A stretch of DNA of 64,000 nucleotides from Flavobacterium sp. (GCF_027531705.1 NZ_JAPZSP010000018.1:248001-312000); one strand, 5' to 3'. Counted from the first letter of the stretch, positions 18,205 through 27,525 are shown. Notes: generated from the sequence alone by a model not told the origin. Program-made: numbers and translations.

Positions 18205-19143
18205 TTATTTTCTTGGAAGAAAAACTTCTGCCATCATGCATCTTGCACTTCCGCCACCGCATGCTTCAATGGTATCTAGGCTTGAATGTAGAATTGTGAT
18301 GTGTTCTTCTAATTGGGCGATTTGCTTTTTGGTTAAAGCATTGTAAGCTGATGAACTCATGATTAAGTATCTTCTTTCGTCTGAACCTTGTAACTCTAAC
18401 ATATTACCTGCGAAATTGTTCATTTGATCTTCGGTAATTAGAATGATTTCTTTTTCGTCAGAACGAAGACTGTCAAGAACCATTTTGCGTTCTTTTTTAT
18501 CATCTATACAATCGGCACAAATTACGGCAAATGTATCCCCAATGCACATCATAACATTTGTATGATAGATTAGCTTTCTTTCGCCATCAACGGTTTGAAA
18601 TGCTTCAAATATGATTGGATTTAGATCAAAATCTTCGCAAAATTCAATGAATAATTCTTCATCTGCTCTTGGAGAAAGTGCACAATATGCTTTTCCGTTT
18701 TCTCTGTCAAGCACAATACTTCCTGTTCCTTCAAGGTAAAATCCGTCTTCCTCAGCAGAAGTATAATCCATAATTCCGTCGCTTATTTCATAACCTTTGG
18801 CTTCCAAAACATCTAAAATATCTTCACGTCTTTCGGCACGACGGTTTTCGGCAAACATTGGATATAAAACCACATCACCATTTTCGTGAAAAGAAATCCA
18901 ATTATTTGGAAAAATACTGTCTGGCGTGTCTGGATCTAAAGTATCGTCAACAACAGTAACATCGATTCCGACCATTCTTAATTTGTTTACGAAAGTATCA
19001 AACTCTTGTTGCGCTTTTTCGTTGACATTCGCAGGAGTTAATCCGTCAAGGACTTTTTGATAATAATTGTTTACCGCCGTTTGTTCGTTCATTCTAAACG
19101 CTACTGGACGAATCATTAATATGGAGTTTGTAGTTTGTTTCAT
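18205..19143 (-). CDS. ctlX: Citrulline-utilisation-type hydrolase CtlX (arginine deiminase superfamily)
   Basis: 312 residues. Superfamily boxes in order: MIRPVAFRMNEQTAVNNYYQ, DSIFPNNWISFHENG (residues about 76-90, substrate-binding Asn/Asp region), LEGTGSIVLDRENGKAYCAL, YHTNVMMCIGDTFAVIC with the catalytic His, and ACGGGSARCMMAEVF with the presumed nucleophile Cys302. These match proteins named CtlX, thought to act on citrulline or a related guanidino/ureido compound. It lies 77 bases downstream of a second deiminase-superfamily gene, and the two probably act in one arginine/citrulline route. The exact reaction is inferred from the family. Confidence 0.85.
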   Translation of the reverse strand: MKQTTNSILMIRPVAFRMNEQTAVNNYYQKVLDGLTPANVNEKAQQEFDTFVNKLRMVGIDVTVVDDTLDPDTPDSIFPNNWISFHENGDVVLYPMFAENRRAERREDILDVLEAKGYEISDGIMDYTSAEEDGFYLEGTGSIVLDRENGKAYCALSPRADEELFIEFCEDFDLNPIIFEAFQTVDGERKLIYHTNVMMCIGDTFAVICADCIDDKKERKMVLDSLRSDEKEIILITEDQMNNFAGNMLELQGSDERRYLIMSSSAYNALTKKQIAQLEEHITILHSSLDTIEACGGGSARCMMAEVFLPRK

Positions 19144-19160
19144 TTTATAGTTTGTTTAAA

Positions 19161-19212
19161 GTTTCAGGTTTTAGGTTTCAGGTTTTCCAACTTGAAACAT
19201 TAAACTTGAAAC
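19161..19212. repeat. Duplicated word repeat in the deiminase/ctlX gap
   Basis: GTTTCAGGTTTT occurs twice (19161-19172 and 19175-19186), followed by two copies of the near-complement AACTTGAAAC (19189-19198 and 19203-19212). Each left copy can pair with each right copy with one G-U pair on the plus strand, allowing several alternative hairpins. It occupies almost all of the gap between the two genes. Confidence 0.6.
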
Positions 19213-19220
19213 AAATTTTT

Positions 19221-20135
19221 TTAATCTCTTATTAAAGGCAATGTCGAACATCTTAATAGTCCTTCTTGTTTTGCTATTTCAGCATATGGAATTTCTTCTA
19301 CTGTAAAACCTTGTTCTCTTAGCCAATTGTTTAATCTTGTGAAGTTTTTCTCAGAAACTACAACATCTGGTGCAATTGAAAACACATTGGAATTCATATT
19401 ATACATTTCGTCTCGTGTGATATGAAACAGATTTTCTTTTCCGAATAATTTTACTAAATAAACGTAATCTGCTTCTTCACGGAAACCGCTTTTATAGATG
19501 ATTCCTTTGTTTGTTCCTACTGGTTGAAAGCAGCAGTCAAGGTGCAATGCATTATCTCGAGCTTCTAATTTAGATTTCACCAAGTCAAATTCTTTTACAA
19601 TTTTGTTTGGAAACAAATTTTTGATGTATTGAACTCCTTGCATATTAGTCCTTGCGGTGATATAATCTTTATAGTCAGAACCTTTGTATGTTCCTATAAA
19701 AATATAGTCATTCCAAAGCATTACATCACCACCTTCAATGTGCACATCATCGGGCGGACGAACGACTTTAGCAGGATTCATTTGGTCAATTACATATTGA
19801 ATTGCATCCAATTCACGGTTTCTGTCAGGAAGAATGTTTGCTTTTATAAAAACATCGTCGATTACAAAACCAATATCACGAGTAAAAATTTGATTATAAT
19901 TTTCAATCATTTCAGGACGAAAGACTTTCACATCATATTTTTGAAATACTTTGTTGAACGCTTCCATTTCGTTAACCATATCTTCTTCAACTGGATATGT
20001 TCCTGCGAGAATGTGTTCTAATGATTTTGGATCGTAAGCTTCGTCTGCTGTTGGCGTTGGTCCGTTATTTATTGCGGAACCTAATACAACGGCTCTTAAT
20101 CTTGAAGTTTCGTTTTTTACATTTAATTGTAACAT
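19221..20135 (-). CDS. Arginine deiminase / amidinotransferase superfamily protein
   Basis: 304 residues from the ATG at 20135. An in-frame ATG also exists at 20153, but a TATATTTG box ends 5 bases before it, placing the transcription start at or inside that codon; homologues of this family that I recall begin at MLQLNVKNETSRL. Motifs: FTRDIGFVIDDVFIKAN (conserved Arg-Asp), HIEGGDVMLWNDYIFIG (Glu-Gly-Gly-Asp), ALHLDCCFQPVG with the catalytic His, and LLRCSTLPL with the catalytic Cys about 13 residues from the end. It hydrolyses a guanidino compound or transfers its amidino group; arginine is likely but unproven. It probably forms a pair with ctlX. Confidence 0.82.
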   Translation of the reverse strand: MLQLNVKNETSRLRAVVLGSAINNGPTPTADEAYDPKSLEHILAGTYPVEEDMVNEMEAFNKVFQKYDVKVFRPEMIENYNQIFTRDIGFVIDDVFIKANILPDRNRELDAIQYVIDQMNPAKVVRPPDDVHIEGGDVMLWNDYIFIGTYKGSDYKDYITARTNMQGVQYIKNLFPNKIVKEFDLVKSKLEARDNALHLDCCFQPVGTNKGIIYKSGFREEADYVYLVKLFGKENLFHITRDEMYNMNSNVFSIAPDVVVSEKNFTRLNNWLREQGFTVEEIPYAEIAKQEGLLRCSTLPLIRD

Positions 20136-20158
20136 ATAATTTGCTTTTGGCATTTGTA

Positions 20159-20166
20159 CAAATATA
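20159..20166 (-). promoter_or_regulatory. -7 box of the deiminase gene, fused to the upstream terminator
   Basis: TATATTTG on the minus strand. It directly continues the T-run of the preceding hairpin (20168-20195), so the terminator of the T9SS gene and the promoter of the deiminase gene share bases. Confidence 0.5.
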
Positions 20167-20167
20167 A

Positions 20168-20195
20168 AAAAGCTCCGTTGATTAACGAAGCTTTT
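20168..20195 (-). terminator. Terminator of the T9SS surface-protein gene
   Basis: Arms 20168-20179 and 20184-20195 pair over 12 positions with one G-U pair on the minus-strand RNA, loop of four bases, followed by a T-run. It lies 20 bases after the stop of the gene ending at 20216. Confidence 0.75.
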
Positions 20196-20215
20196 GTTTA
20201 TAAGTATTTATTAAA

Positions 20216-21916
20216 TTAGTTTTTGATGAGTTTCTGATTATAAACTTGACCATCTTTATCAATTACATTAACAATGTAAATTCCATTAGCATAATTACTC
20301 ACATCAACTTGGAAAGATTCGCTGTTTTCAATGCTCTTATCCAATACTGTTTTGCCGTCAATTGAAGTAATAAGTACTTTATTGAAAGTTGAGTTTTTCA
20401 GCTCTAGCCCTATTAGTTTTGATGAAGGATTAGGATATATTATTAAACTTCTATCAATAACTTTTTCACTATCTCCAAGGTTTTTGTCAATTTGATTTTT
20501 ATATACAAAATCTGTATTATCGGTACAACCTTGAATATATGCAGTAAACTTAGATGCATTTTGTGTTTCAAACCCAGGATTAAGCTCAACAAAATCTCCT
20601 GCATGATAGATTACTGTAGTTGAAGTATTAATTAGATTAGTAGTTTTAATCCAATTATTTCTTTCTTCATTTATTGATGTAGTTATAGGATTAGAAGTTA
20701 TTAAATATCTGTGGCAAGACTGCCATTGAACCCATGGAGGAAGTGTTTTTGGTGGTGTTGATGCCCCAATATTAAATAATGATATATCATAAGGACTAGA
20801 ATCAGGATTGTTTATAACTCCAAGATTAAGATAACTAGAAATAGGAAAATATATTTTATGATCAATTCCTCTTTGTAAACAACGTGAAAACATATTCTGA
20901 TATGATAAAGACCCTTCTTCCCATTTAGATCCATCAAAGATAATGGATGATGAGTATAATCCTTCATCCGTCACTCTATGGATTGTATTCCCATCATATG
21001 AGAATTCAGCACCATTTAGTGTAAATACTTCACCATCAATTGTTTGGGGCTGATAAACTTCTTCAAAATTAGATAATGCGCCAGTGGTATTATTAAAAAG
21101 ACCTACATATAAGGCACCAATTTGTGATGCGGTATTTACACTTGAGTATCCAATCAATATCTTATCATTATTTTCAGAAATTTTAATAGGCCCTTGTATA
21201 CTTGAAGTAAAATGTCCATTTGCATTGTTTATATCAAATGTTAAATATAGCAATGGGGGCAATGGCGAATTGTAAGTATCGTTATAAATTATATCATTAT
21301 CGGTTACTAGGTACGTAAATATTTGTGAACCAATCTCCGCAATTAACCAATAGTCAATACCATTACTATGTTTTGCAGATGTAATTTTACCATAATTAAT
21401 AGGATAGTTATCATTAATAAGAACATTGTTATTATCAGGTAATGCAGTGTTTTTGGTTGCTGCTATAACAATTCCTGTTCCATTTGTCATATCAACTTCG
21501 GAATACCTTAGTCCATGTCTTTGTGTTGGAACATCATTTATTATAAATAATTGATCTAAAGAAATAGTAACAATAAAAAATTTATTGATATCAGAAGGAT
21601 TTGGAATGATAATAACGTTTTGGGAATAAATATTTCCATGGCCTAATAAACCATTTCCATTTAACATTATATTATTGTTTTTGTCAATAACAGAAATTCC
21701 ATCTGTATAGAACAATAAATTTCCTTGTTGATCTGATACAGATGCAGGATTGGTATAAAAACCAGTACTAGGAAGATTTGTTATAAATCCTTGCGGAGTT
21801 GGTGTCATGAAATCTAATCCGTAATTATTTGGAAAAGTCCATTTTGCATTCTGCAAATCTTGAGAAAATATAACTTTAGAAAAAAGAAATAAGATAATTA
21901 TAAATAAATTTTTCAT
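20216..21916 (-). CDS. Secreted T9SS cargo surface protein
   Basis: 566 residues. Signal peptide 1-18 (MKNLFIIILFLFSKVIFS). The body opens with WTFPNNYGLDFMTPTP and DQQGNLLFYTDGISVIDKN, a beta-rich repeat region seen in many Bacteroidota surface proteins that resembles a propeller. Around residues 400-455 is a region ending AGDFVELNPGFETQNASKF, similar to the small coat-hanger-stack module before sorting signals. The last 75 residues (LIIYPNPSSKLIGLEL to YNQKLIKN) form a type A T9SS sorting domain, which directs export across the outer membrane and anchoring. Ligand or function unknown. The next upstream gene also encodes a secreted fibre-like protein, 20 bases away, so they may be co-transcribed. 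Confidence 0.8.
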   Translation of the reverse strand: MKNLFIIILFLFSKVIFSQDLQNAKWTFPNNYGLDFMTPTPQGFITNLPSTGFYTNPASVSDQQGNLLFYTDGISVIDKNNNIMLNGNGLLGHGNIYSQNVIIIPNPSDINKFFIVTISLDQLFIINDVPTQRHGLRYSEVDMTNGTGIVIAATKNTALPDNNNVLINDNYPINYGKITSAKHSNGIDYWLIAEIGSQIFTYLVTDNDIIYNDTYNSPLPPLLYLTFDINNANGHFTSSIQGPIKISENNDKILIGYSSVNTASQIGALYVGLFNNTTGALSNFEEVYQPQTIDGEVFTLNGAEFSYDGNTIHRVTDEGLYSSSIIFDGSKWEEGSLSYQNMFSRCLQRGIDHKIYFPISSYLNLGVINNPDSSPYDISLFNIGASTPPKTLPPWVQWQSCHRYLITSNPITTSINEERNNWIKTTNLINTSTTVIYHAGDFVELNPGFETQNASKFTAYIQGCTDNTDFVYKNQIDKNLGDSEKVIDRSLIIYPNPSSKLIGLELKNSTFNKVLITSIDGKTVLDKSIENSESFQVDVSNYANGIYIVNVIDKDGQVYNQKLIKN

Positions 21917-21936
21917 AATTTAAAATTTAACTTATA

Positions 21937-23556
21937 TTATTTTTTTTCAAGTAATAATTTCACTTGTTTCTTTAACTCATCTAATTCTTTGACTTGCTTA
22001 TCCAATTGTTTTTGTTGTTCAATAGCATATAAAGTCAATTCTTCAATTTTTTCCATTTGCTTGGCTTGCATGTCTGCTATGTCTAAACCTTCTTTTGCAA
22101 GTTCATTAGCAGAAGAAATACCAGGTAAATGTTTGTTTTCTTTAATATAAGTTTCTACTTCTTTTAATGGTTTCAATTCATAATCTGAAGCAAAAACATA
22201 ATCAGCCCAGTTAGTAGAACTTCTCAAAGCAACTTTAACTTTTTCGGTTAAAATTCCGCCTTCTACAAGAAGTCGATAATTACTTGTTGCAGTTATAGCT
22301 GGGAACAAAGCTGTATCCCCAATATAAACTCTTCCATTACCTGACATACTGCCGTTTGAACTAAAAATTAAATTATTATTACCCAATTTAACTGTTCTAA
22401 CACCAGGAATTGGGTTAGATACATTAGTTGGAATAGTTACAATTGAACCATCACAAGTATACAAATTACATGCTGTTGCTATTGAATTGATAATATACGG
22501 ATTTCCTGTTACTCCAGTTCCTGTAACAGTGACATTAGTTCCGCCAGTTATTAATGTTGATCCACCTGAACCTACATCAGTTGTAAGTACAACATCTCCA
22601 GTTGAGTTAACTGTTAAAACTCTTCCATTTGTTGCTTGCAAATTGGTATTAGTGCTTTTTAAATTAGAAAAACGCAAGCCAGAAGTTCCAGCAGTAGTCC
22701 CAGTCACTCCACTATTAATCTCAACTTTATTACCTGGCAATGTTGTACCAATACCAATGTTACCTTGCACAAGTAAACCATTTGTAGGTGCAACTGATAC
22801 TGTATAACCAACTCCAATAGTTGCTCTTCCTGAAACATCTAATGTATTGTTAGGATTATTTGTACCTATACCAATCATCCCACTATTAGTTTTACCATAT
22901 AAAATATTACCTATATTTAAAAAATTATTGGTTGTAGGTGTTGGTGCACTCGTATATGATCCCACTAAAATATTATTGCTGCCTGTGGTTATGCTCTGAC
23001 CTGAATCAACTCCTAAAAACAAATTACCACTTCCACCAGTTAAATTTGAACCAGTTCCTTTACCCAAAAAAGTATTATTATCTCCTGTAGTTGGAGTCGT
23101 TGGAAATTGCAAACCTCTACCGCTTTGATTTCCTATAAAGGTATTGTTACTACCTTGATTTGCATAACCACTATATTGTCCAACCGTAACATTACTAATA
23201 CCGATTGAGGAATTTTCACCAGCACCATATCCCAAATATACATTCCAACTCCCTAAAGTATTTCCATTACCCGAACGAGCTCCTGCAAATAAATTACCCA
23301 CTGCTGAATTTCCACCACCACCATTTATAGTCGTACTAGCCCCTGAATGAGCCCCAATAAATACATTCTCACGAATATTTAGACCAGGAAAAACGAAATT
23401 GTTAGCGGTAGTGTTCGTTGAAGCTCCTAGTATAACATTACTAGCACCTGGCGAACTTAAATTTGGACCATATACAACATTATTTTGTGAAAACACATCG
23501 TTTGTTAAACAAAAAAGCATAATCAACATTAATAAAAAGAATTTTCTTGTTCTCAT
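21937..23556 (-). CDS. Secreted fibre-like protein with head-type repeats and C-terminal coiled coil
   Basis: 539 residues. Signal peptide 1-23 ending NDVFSQ. Residues about 25-220 are short Gly/Asn/Ser-rich repeats of the type NxFIGxxSG and NVYLGYGAG, resembling the left-handed beta-roll heads of trimeric adhesins. Then IGIGTNNPNNTLDVSGRA and LLVQGNIGIGTTLPGNKVEI, phrases common in tail-fibre-like proteins of this phylum. The C-terminal part has WADYVFASDYELKPLKEVET, HLPGISSANELAKEGLDI and a coiled coil (about 490-539) rich in Glu/Lys/Leu. There is no T9SS sorting domain. A trimeric surface or extracellular fibre is inferred; no phage gene is nearby. Probably one operon with the downstream T9SS protein. 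Confidence 0.7.
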   Translation of the reverse strand: MRTRKFFLLMLIMLFCLTNDVFSQNNVVYGPNLSSPGASNVILGASTNTTANNFVFPGLNIRENVFIGAHSGASTTINGGGGNSAVGNLFAGARSGNGNTLGSWNVYLGYGAGENSSIGISNVTVGQYSGYANQGSNNTFIGNQSGRGLQFPTTPTTGDNNTFLGKGTGSNLTGGSGNLFLGVDSGQSITTGSNNILVGSYTSAPTPTTNNFLNIGNILYGKTNSGMIGIGTNNPNNTLDVSGRATIGVGYTVSVAPTNGLLVQGNIGIGTTLPGNKVEINSGVTGTTAGTSGLRFSNLKSTNTNLQATNGRVLTVNSTGDVVLTTDVGSGGSTLITGGTNVTVTGTGVTGNPYIINSIATACNLYTCDGSIVTIPTNVSNPIPGVRTVKLGNNNLIFSSNGSMSGNGRVYIGDTALFPAITATSNYRLLVEGGILTEKVKVALRSSTNWADYVFASDYELKPLKEVETYIKENKHLPGISSANELAKEGLDIADMQAKQMEKIEELTLYAIEQQKQLDKQVKELDELKKQVKLLLEKK

Positions 23557-23640
23557 AATTTTATTTTTTAAGTTAGATGCTTAAATTTAACAAAAAAAAT
23601 GTAAGAAAAATCAATTTTAACATTAAAACCGATTAAAAAC

Positions 23641-23671
23641 AAAAAAACTCTGACAAACGGCAGAGTTTTTT
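23641..23671 (-). terminator. Terminator of gltA
   Basis: AACTCTG (23646-23652) pairs with CAGAGTT (23661-23667), preceded by an A-run and followed by a T-run on either strand. It is 27 bases after the gltA stop. Confidence 0.8.
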
Positions 23672-23697
23672 AATTTTAAATACTGAAAATTAGTATT

Positions 23698-24981
23698 TTA
23701 TCTTTTATCCACAGGAACAAAATCTCTCAATGGATGACCAGTGTAAACTTGTCTTGGTCTTCCGATTGGTTCTTTGTTTACACGCATTTCTTTCCATTGT
23801 GCTATCCATCCTGGTAAACGTCCGATTGCGAAAAGAACTGTAAACATATCTGTTGGGATTCCTAATGCACGGTAGATGATACCTGAATAGAAGTCAACAT
23901 TTGGATATAATTTTCTTGATACAAAGTATTCATCTACTAAAGCCGCTTCTTCTAATTTTTTAGCAATTTGAAGAATTGGATCATCAACGCCCAAAGTTCT
24001 TAACACTTCATCGGCTGCTTTTTTAATGATTTTTGCTCTTGGGTCGAAGTTTTTATATACTCTATGTCCAAATCCCATCAAACGGAATGGATCATCTTTA
24101 TCTTTAGCCTTAGCCATAAATTTGTCAGCATCACCACCATCTTTTTGAATTTCTTCTAGCATTTCAAGTACAGCTTGGTTAGCTCCACCATGCAATGGTC
24201 CCCAAAGAGCAGAAACACCAGCAGAAATTGAAGCAAATAATCCCGCATGAGAAGACCCTACTATTCTAACTGTTGAAGTAGAGCAGTTTTGCTCGTGATC
24301 AGCATGAAGAATAAATAGTTTATCCAAAGCATCAATTACAACTTGGTTTTGAGTATAAGGTCCAGTTGGCAATTCAAACATTAAGTGCATAAAATTTTCA
24401 ACATATCCTTTAGTATTATCATAGTAATTCAAAGGATAACCCATGATTTTTCTGTATGTCCAAGTAGCAATAACAAGGAATTTACCCATTGTTTTACAAA
24501 CGGCTTCATACATTTCTTTTTCATTTTCAACATTTACAACTTTTGGGTTAAATGCTGTTAACGCAGAAGTTAACGAAGACAAAACACCCATTGGATGCGC
24601 TGTTTTTGGAAAACCGTCAATGATATTTTTCATTTCTTCGTTTACCAAAGTGTATTTTCTAATATCGGTTTCAAATTGAATTAATTGCTCTTTTGTTGGC
24701 AATTCACCAAAAATCACTAAATAAGAAACTTCTAGAAAATCAGCTTTTTCAGCTAAATCTTCAATAGCATACCCTCTATAACGAAGAATTCCCTCTTCAC
24801 CATCTAGAAAAGTGATATCACTCTTACATGAACCTGAGTTTTTGTATCCTGGATCAAGTGTAATAGCGCCTGTAAGGTCACGTAATTTTTGGATATCTAT
24901 TGCTGGTTCGTTTTCGCTTCCTACAATAACAGGAAACTCATATTTTTTGCCGTCGTATTCTAATATTGCTGTTTTTGACAT
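23698..24981 (-). CDS. gltA: Citrate synthase
   Basis: 427 residues, the length of hexameric type II enzymes. Active-site boxes are HADHEQNCSTSTVR, GPLHGGANQAVLEML (His264), MGFGHRVYKNFDPRA and NVDFYSGIIYRALGIP with the catalytic Asp. The N-terminal extension PGYKNSGSCKSDITFLDGEE is also typical of the type II group. It condenses oxaloacetate and acetyl-CoA to citrate, the first step of the citric acid cycle. It is monocistronic, with its own terminator, and divergent from the hybrid kinase gene. Confidence 0.97.
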   Translation of the reverse strand: MSKTAILEYDGKKYEFPVIVGSENEPAIDIQKLRDLTGAITLDPGYKNSGSCKSDITFLDGEEGILRYRGYAIEDLAEKADFLEVSYLVIFGELPTKEQLIQFETDIRKYTLVNEEMKNIIDGFPKTAHPMGVLSSLTSALTAFNPKVVNVENEKEMYEAVCKTMGKFLVIATWTYRKIMGYPLNYYDNTKGYVENFMHLMFELPTGPYTQNQVVIDALDKLFILHADHEQNCSTSTVRIVGSSHAGLFASISAGVSALWGPLHGGANQAVLEMLEEIQKDGGDADKFMAKAKDKDDPFRLMGFGHRVYKNFDPRAKIIKKAADEVLRTLGVDDPILQIAKKLEEAALVDEYFVSRKLYPNVDFYSGIIYRALGIPTDMFTVLFAIGRLPGWIAQWKEMRVNKEPIGRPRQVYTGHPLRDFVPVDKR

Positions 24982-25314
24982 GATATAAATTTGGAAATAA
25001 ATCTGATAAATTAATAATTTAACAAAGCTATGAAATTACATTTTAATTAAAAAACAAAATCAGATAGCATTTCGTTAATAATTTGATAATTATTGCAAAA
25101 TTAATATACAATATTAAAACGAGAGCCTGATTTAACATTGAAAAAACAAAATAAAAACAGATAATTTGCTCTAAAGTAAGTAACTGATTTTGAAAGCAAT
25201 TATTTTTTTCTTACTTTTGAATTGACAAAACAACCTTTAGCTTGTAAGAAAAAGAATGAATATTGTATTTTATTAACAATTTATTAAAAAAAAGCATTTA
25301 TCCCAAATCTACTA
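24982..25314. other. Divergent intergenic region gltA / hybrid kinase
   Basis: 333 AT-rich bases with no credible open frame. It holds a good promoter toward the kinase gene (25188-25219) and two weaker -7 candidates toward gltA: TAGCTTTG (25030-25023) and TAATTTTG (25103-25096), neither with a well-placed -33 TTG. Nothing else was recognised. Confidence 0.6.
25188..25219 (+). promoter_or_regulatory. Predicted promoter of the TPR hybrid kinase
   Basis: TTTTG (25188-25192), a 19-base spacer, then TACTTTTG (25212-25219), an excellent match to the Bacteroidota -33/-7 pattern. The start would be near 25226 with a leader of about 90 bases. An 8-base inverted repeat, AAAGTAAG (25173-25180) and CTTACTTT (25210-25217), brackets the promoter and overlaps the -7 box, so it could be an operator. 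Confidence 0.65.
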
Positions 25315-27501
25315 ATGCAGGAAATTAAAGCCCAAATTAACACCCTTTTAGAAAAATCATACACTGCCAGGATTAGTAATCTTGACTTTAGTATTGAATT
25401 AACTAAAGAAGCATTAGTATTATGCAATGATGGTAATTTTGAACATTTAAAGGCAAGAGCACTTTCGCAACTATCTCTTTATTATATGATTTTAGGAAAA
25501 TATGATGAGTCCTATAATTTGTCGCAAAAAAGCATTCATTTATTTGAGAAATTCAATGATGAAAAAGGAGTTGCTGATGCAAAATACAACATAGCGGGCT
25601 TTTATTATAAAACAAATAATTTTCAGATGGGTGTTGTCTATCTAATAGATGCACTTATAATTTACAAAAAAGAAAATGACTTTCATAATATTTCCAGATG
25701 CGAAAAATCATTAGGAACTGTTTATGACTTTACTGGTGATGAACAAAAGTCAATTCAATCTTATAAAAATGCTATAAAAGCCGCTAAAAAAGTAAATGAT
25801 TTAAATCTTGAATCTAATGCCTACAATAATCTATCTGGCATCTATATAAGAAATGGGAATATTGATTTAGCTAGAGAAACAATTGAAAAATCAATAGCCT
25901 ACAAACAAAAAACGCAAGATATTAGAGGTTTAGCTTTTGCCATATACGGAAGAGGAAAAGTGAATCTTGCAGAAAAAAAATATACAGAAGCTGAAGCTAA
26001 TTTCAAGCAAGCAATTAGCATTCATAATGAAATGGGAGAAAAGCTAGGATTAGCTATGACTCATAACAAATTAGCTAAATTATATTTTGAAACAGACCAA
26101 ATTGATCTAGCTAAAGAACACTTGAAAACCGGACTAGAAATTTGTGATTTATATAATATTTCAATTATAAAGATTAAATTTCTTCATCTATTTTATTCTA
26201 TTTACAAAATTGAAAACGACCATACAAAAGCACTAGAGTATTTAGAACTATATTTGAAGGAAAAAGAAAGTGTACTTAATGTTCAAAATTTCAAAATAAT
26301 AGAAAACTACGATTTGCTTGTTAGAATGCAAGCCATGCAAAAAGAGGCAGAGTTTCAACAAGAAAAAACAAAAATCATAGCCAAAAGCAATAAAACAGAA
26401 CAAGCTGCAAGAGTTAGACAAGAATTTTTGTCAACAATGAGTCATGAGATTAGAACGCCTTTGAATGCAGTTACAACAATTGCTTCAATGCTTAGTGAAA
26501 ATCCGCATCATGAAGATAGAGTTCTAATTGATTCTTTGAAATTTTCTTGCAACCATTTAATGCAAATTATAAATGACATTTTAGATTTTACAAAACTCGA
26601 TTTAGGAAAAATGAGTTTGGATATTCAATCAAGTAAAATCAGATTATTTTTAGAAAGTTTTTGGAACACATACCAAATACAAGCTAATGAAAAAGGAATA
26701 GAATTTAAACTAAAAATTGATCCTACTCTTTTTGAATATTATTTAATAGACGAAACAAAAATCACTCAGATTTTAGGAAATCTAGTTGGCAATTCAATAA
26801 AATTCACTGATATTGGTAGTGTTAAATTAGAAGTGAAAGTTTTGGAACAAGCTAGTGACCAAGACATTGTATTGTTTAAGGTTTCAGATACTGGAGTTGG
26901 AATTGAAAAAGAAAACATAAATCAAGTTTTTGAAAGTTTTTCTCAGTTAAAAAATGGAATTACCCGTAAAAAAGACGGCACAGGATTGGGTTTGTCAATT
27001 ACAAAAAAATTGATTGAACTTCATGAAAGTGAAATAAACATTCAAAGTATATTTGGAAAAGGTTCTATTTTTTCTTTTGAATTGAAATTAAAAAAATCAG
27101 AAAACATTGAACTCAATAGTCAAATAAATTTTCTTAGTGAGATTAAAGGCATAAAAGTATTACTTGTTGAAGACAATGCTATAAATGCTATGATTGCTAA
27201 AAAACTTTTGTCGAAATGGGAAATCATTACCGATCATGCAATCAACGGATTAATTGCCACAGAAAAATCGCAAACTACCAAGTACGACTATATTTTAATG
27301 GATATTCACATGCCTATTTTGGATGGTTATCAGGCTGCAAAAAACATTAGAACGCTCGAAAACTTAAATAAAGAAACTCCTATATTTGGTTTAACAGCTG
27401 ATATTGCCGCTAAAGACAATAACGATTATAACAGCTACTTTAATGATTTTTTATTGAAACCATTAGAAATTGATAAATTAAAAATCGCGCTAAGATCCTA
27501 A
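25315..27501 (+). CDS. Soluble hybrid histidine kinase: TPR, HisKA, HATPase, receiver
   Basis: 728 residues with no signal peptide or membrane segment. Residues about 1-320 are tetratricopeptide repeats (for example GDEQKSIQSYKNAIKAAK and KKYTEAEANFKQAISIHNE). A short linking coiled coil leads to the HisKA domain with His377 in STMSHEIRTPLNAV. The ATPase domain shows ILGNLVGNSIKFTD (N box), VSDTGVGIE (G1) and KDGTGLGLSITKKL (G2). The C-terminal receiver has EDN near its start, Asp663 in LMDIHMPILDG and Lys715 in LLKPLE, so phosphate can be relayed internally. Sensing is presumably cytoplasmic through the TPR part. The downstream response regulator or phosphotransfer partner is not adjacent. 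Convergent with the T9SS gene at 27584. Confidence 0.92.
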   Translation: MQEIKAQINTLLEKSYTARISNLDFSIELTKEALVLCNDGNFEHLKARALSQLSLYYMILGKYDESYNLSQKSIHLFEKFNDEKGVADAKYNIAGFYYKTNNFQMGVVYLIDALIIYKKENDFHNISRCEKSLGTVYDFTGDEQKSIQSYKNAIKAAKKVNDLNLESNAYNNLSGIYIRNGNIDLARETIEKSIAYKQKTQDIRGLAFAIYGRGKVNLAEKKYTEAEANFKQAISIHNEMGEKLGLAMTHNKLAKLYFETDQIDLAKEHLKTGLEICDLYNISIIKIKFLHLFYSIYKIENDHTKALEYLELYLKEKESVLNVQNFKIIENYDLLVRMQAMQKEAEFQQEKTKIIAKSNKTEQAARVRQEFLSTMSHEIRTPLNAVTTIASMLSENPHHEDRVLIDSLKFSCNHLMQIINDILDFTKLDLGKMSLDIQSSKIRLFLESFWNTYQIQANEKGIEFKLKIDPTLFEYYLIDETKITQILGNLVGNSIKFTDIGSVKLEVKVLEQASDQDIVLFKVSDTGVGIEKENINQVFESFSQLKNGITRKKDGTGLGLSITKKLIELHESEINIQSIFGKGSIFSFELKLKKSENIELNSQINFLSEIKGIKVLLVEDNAINAMIAKKLLSKWEIITDHAINGLIATEKSQTTKYDYILMDIHMPILDGYQAAKNIRTLENLNKETPIFGLTADIAAKDNNDYNSYFNDFLLKPLEIDKLKIALRS

Positions 27502-27525
27502 TAACAAAAGCTTTAACAAAATAAA

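Noticed and set aside
21937..23556. Phage tail fibre or prophage remnant
   Set aside because: The protein has a signal peptide and no phage gene, integrase or attachment site lies nearby.
23641..23671. Operator upstream of the fibre-protein gene
   Set aside because: Stem with A-run and T-run just after gltA fits a terminator better.
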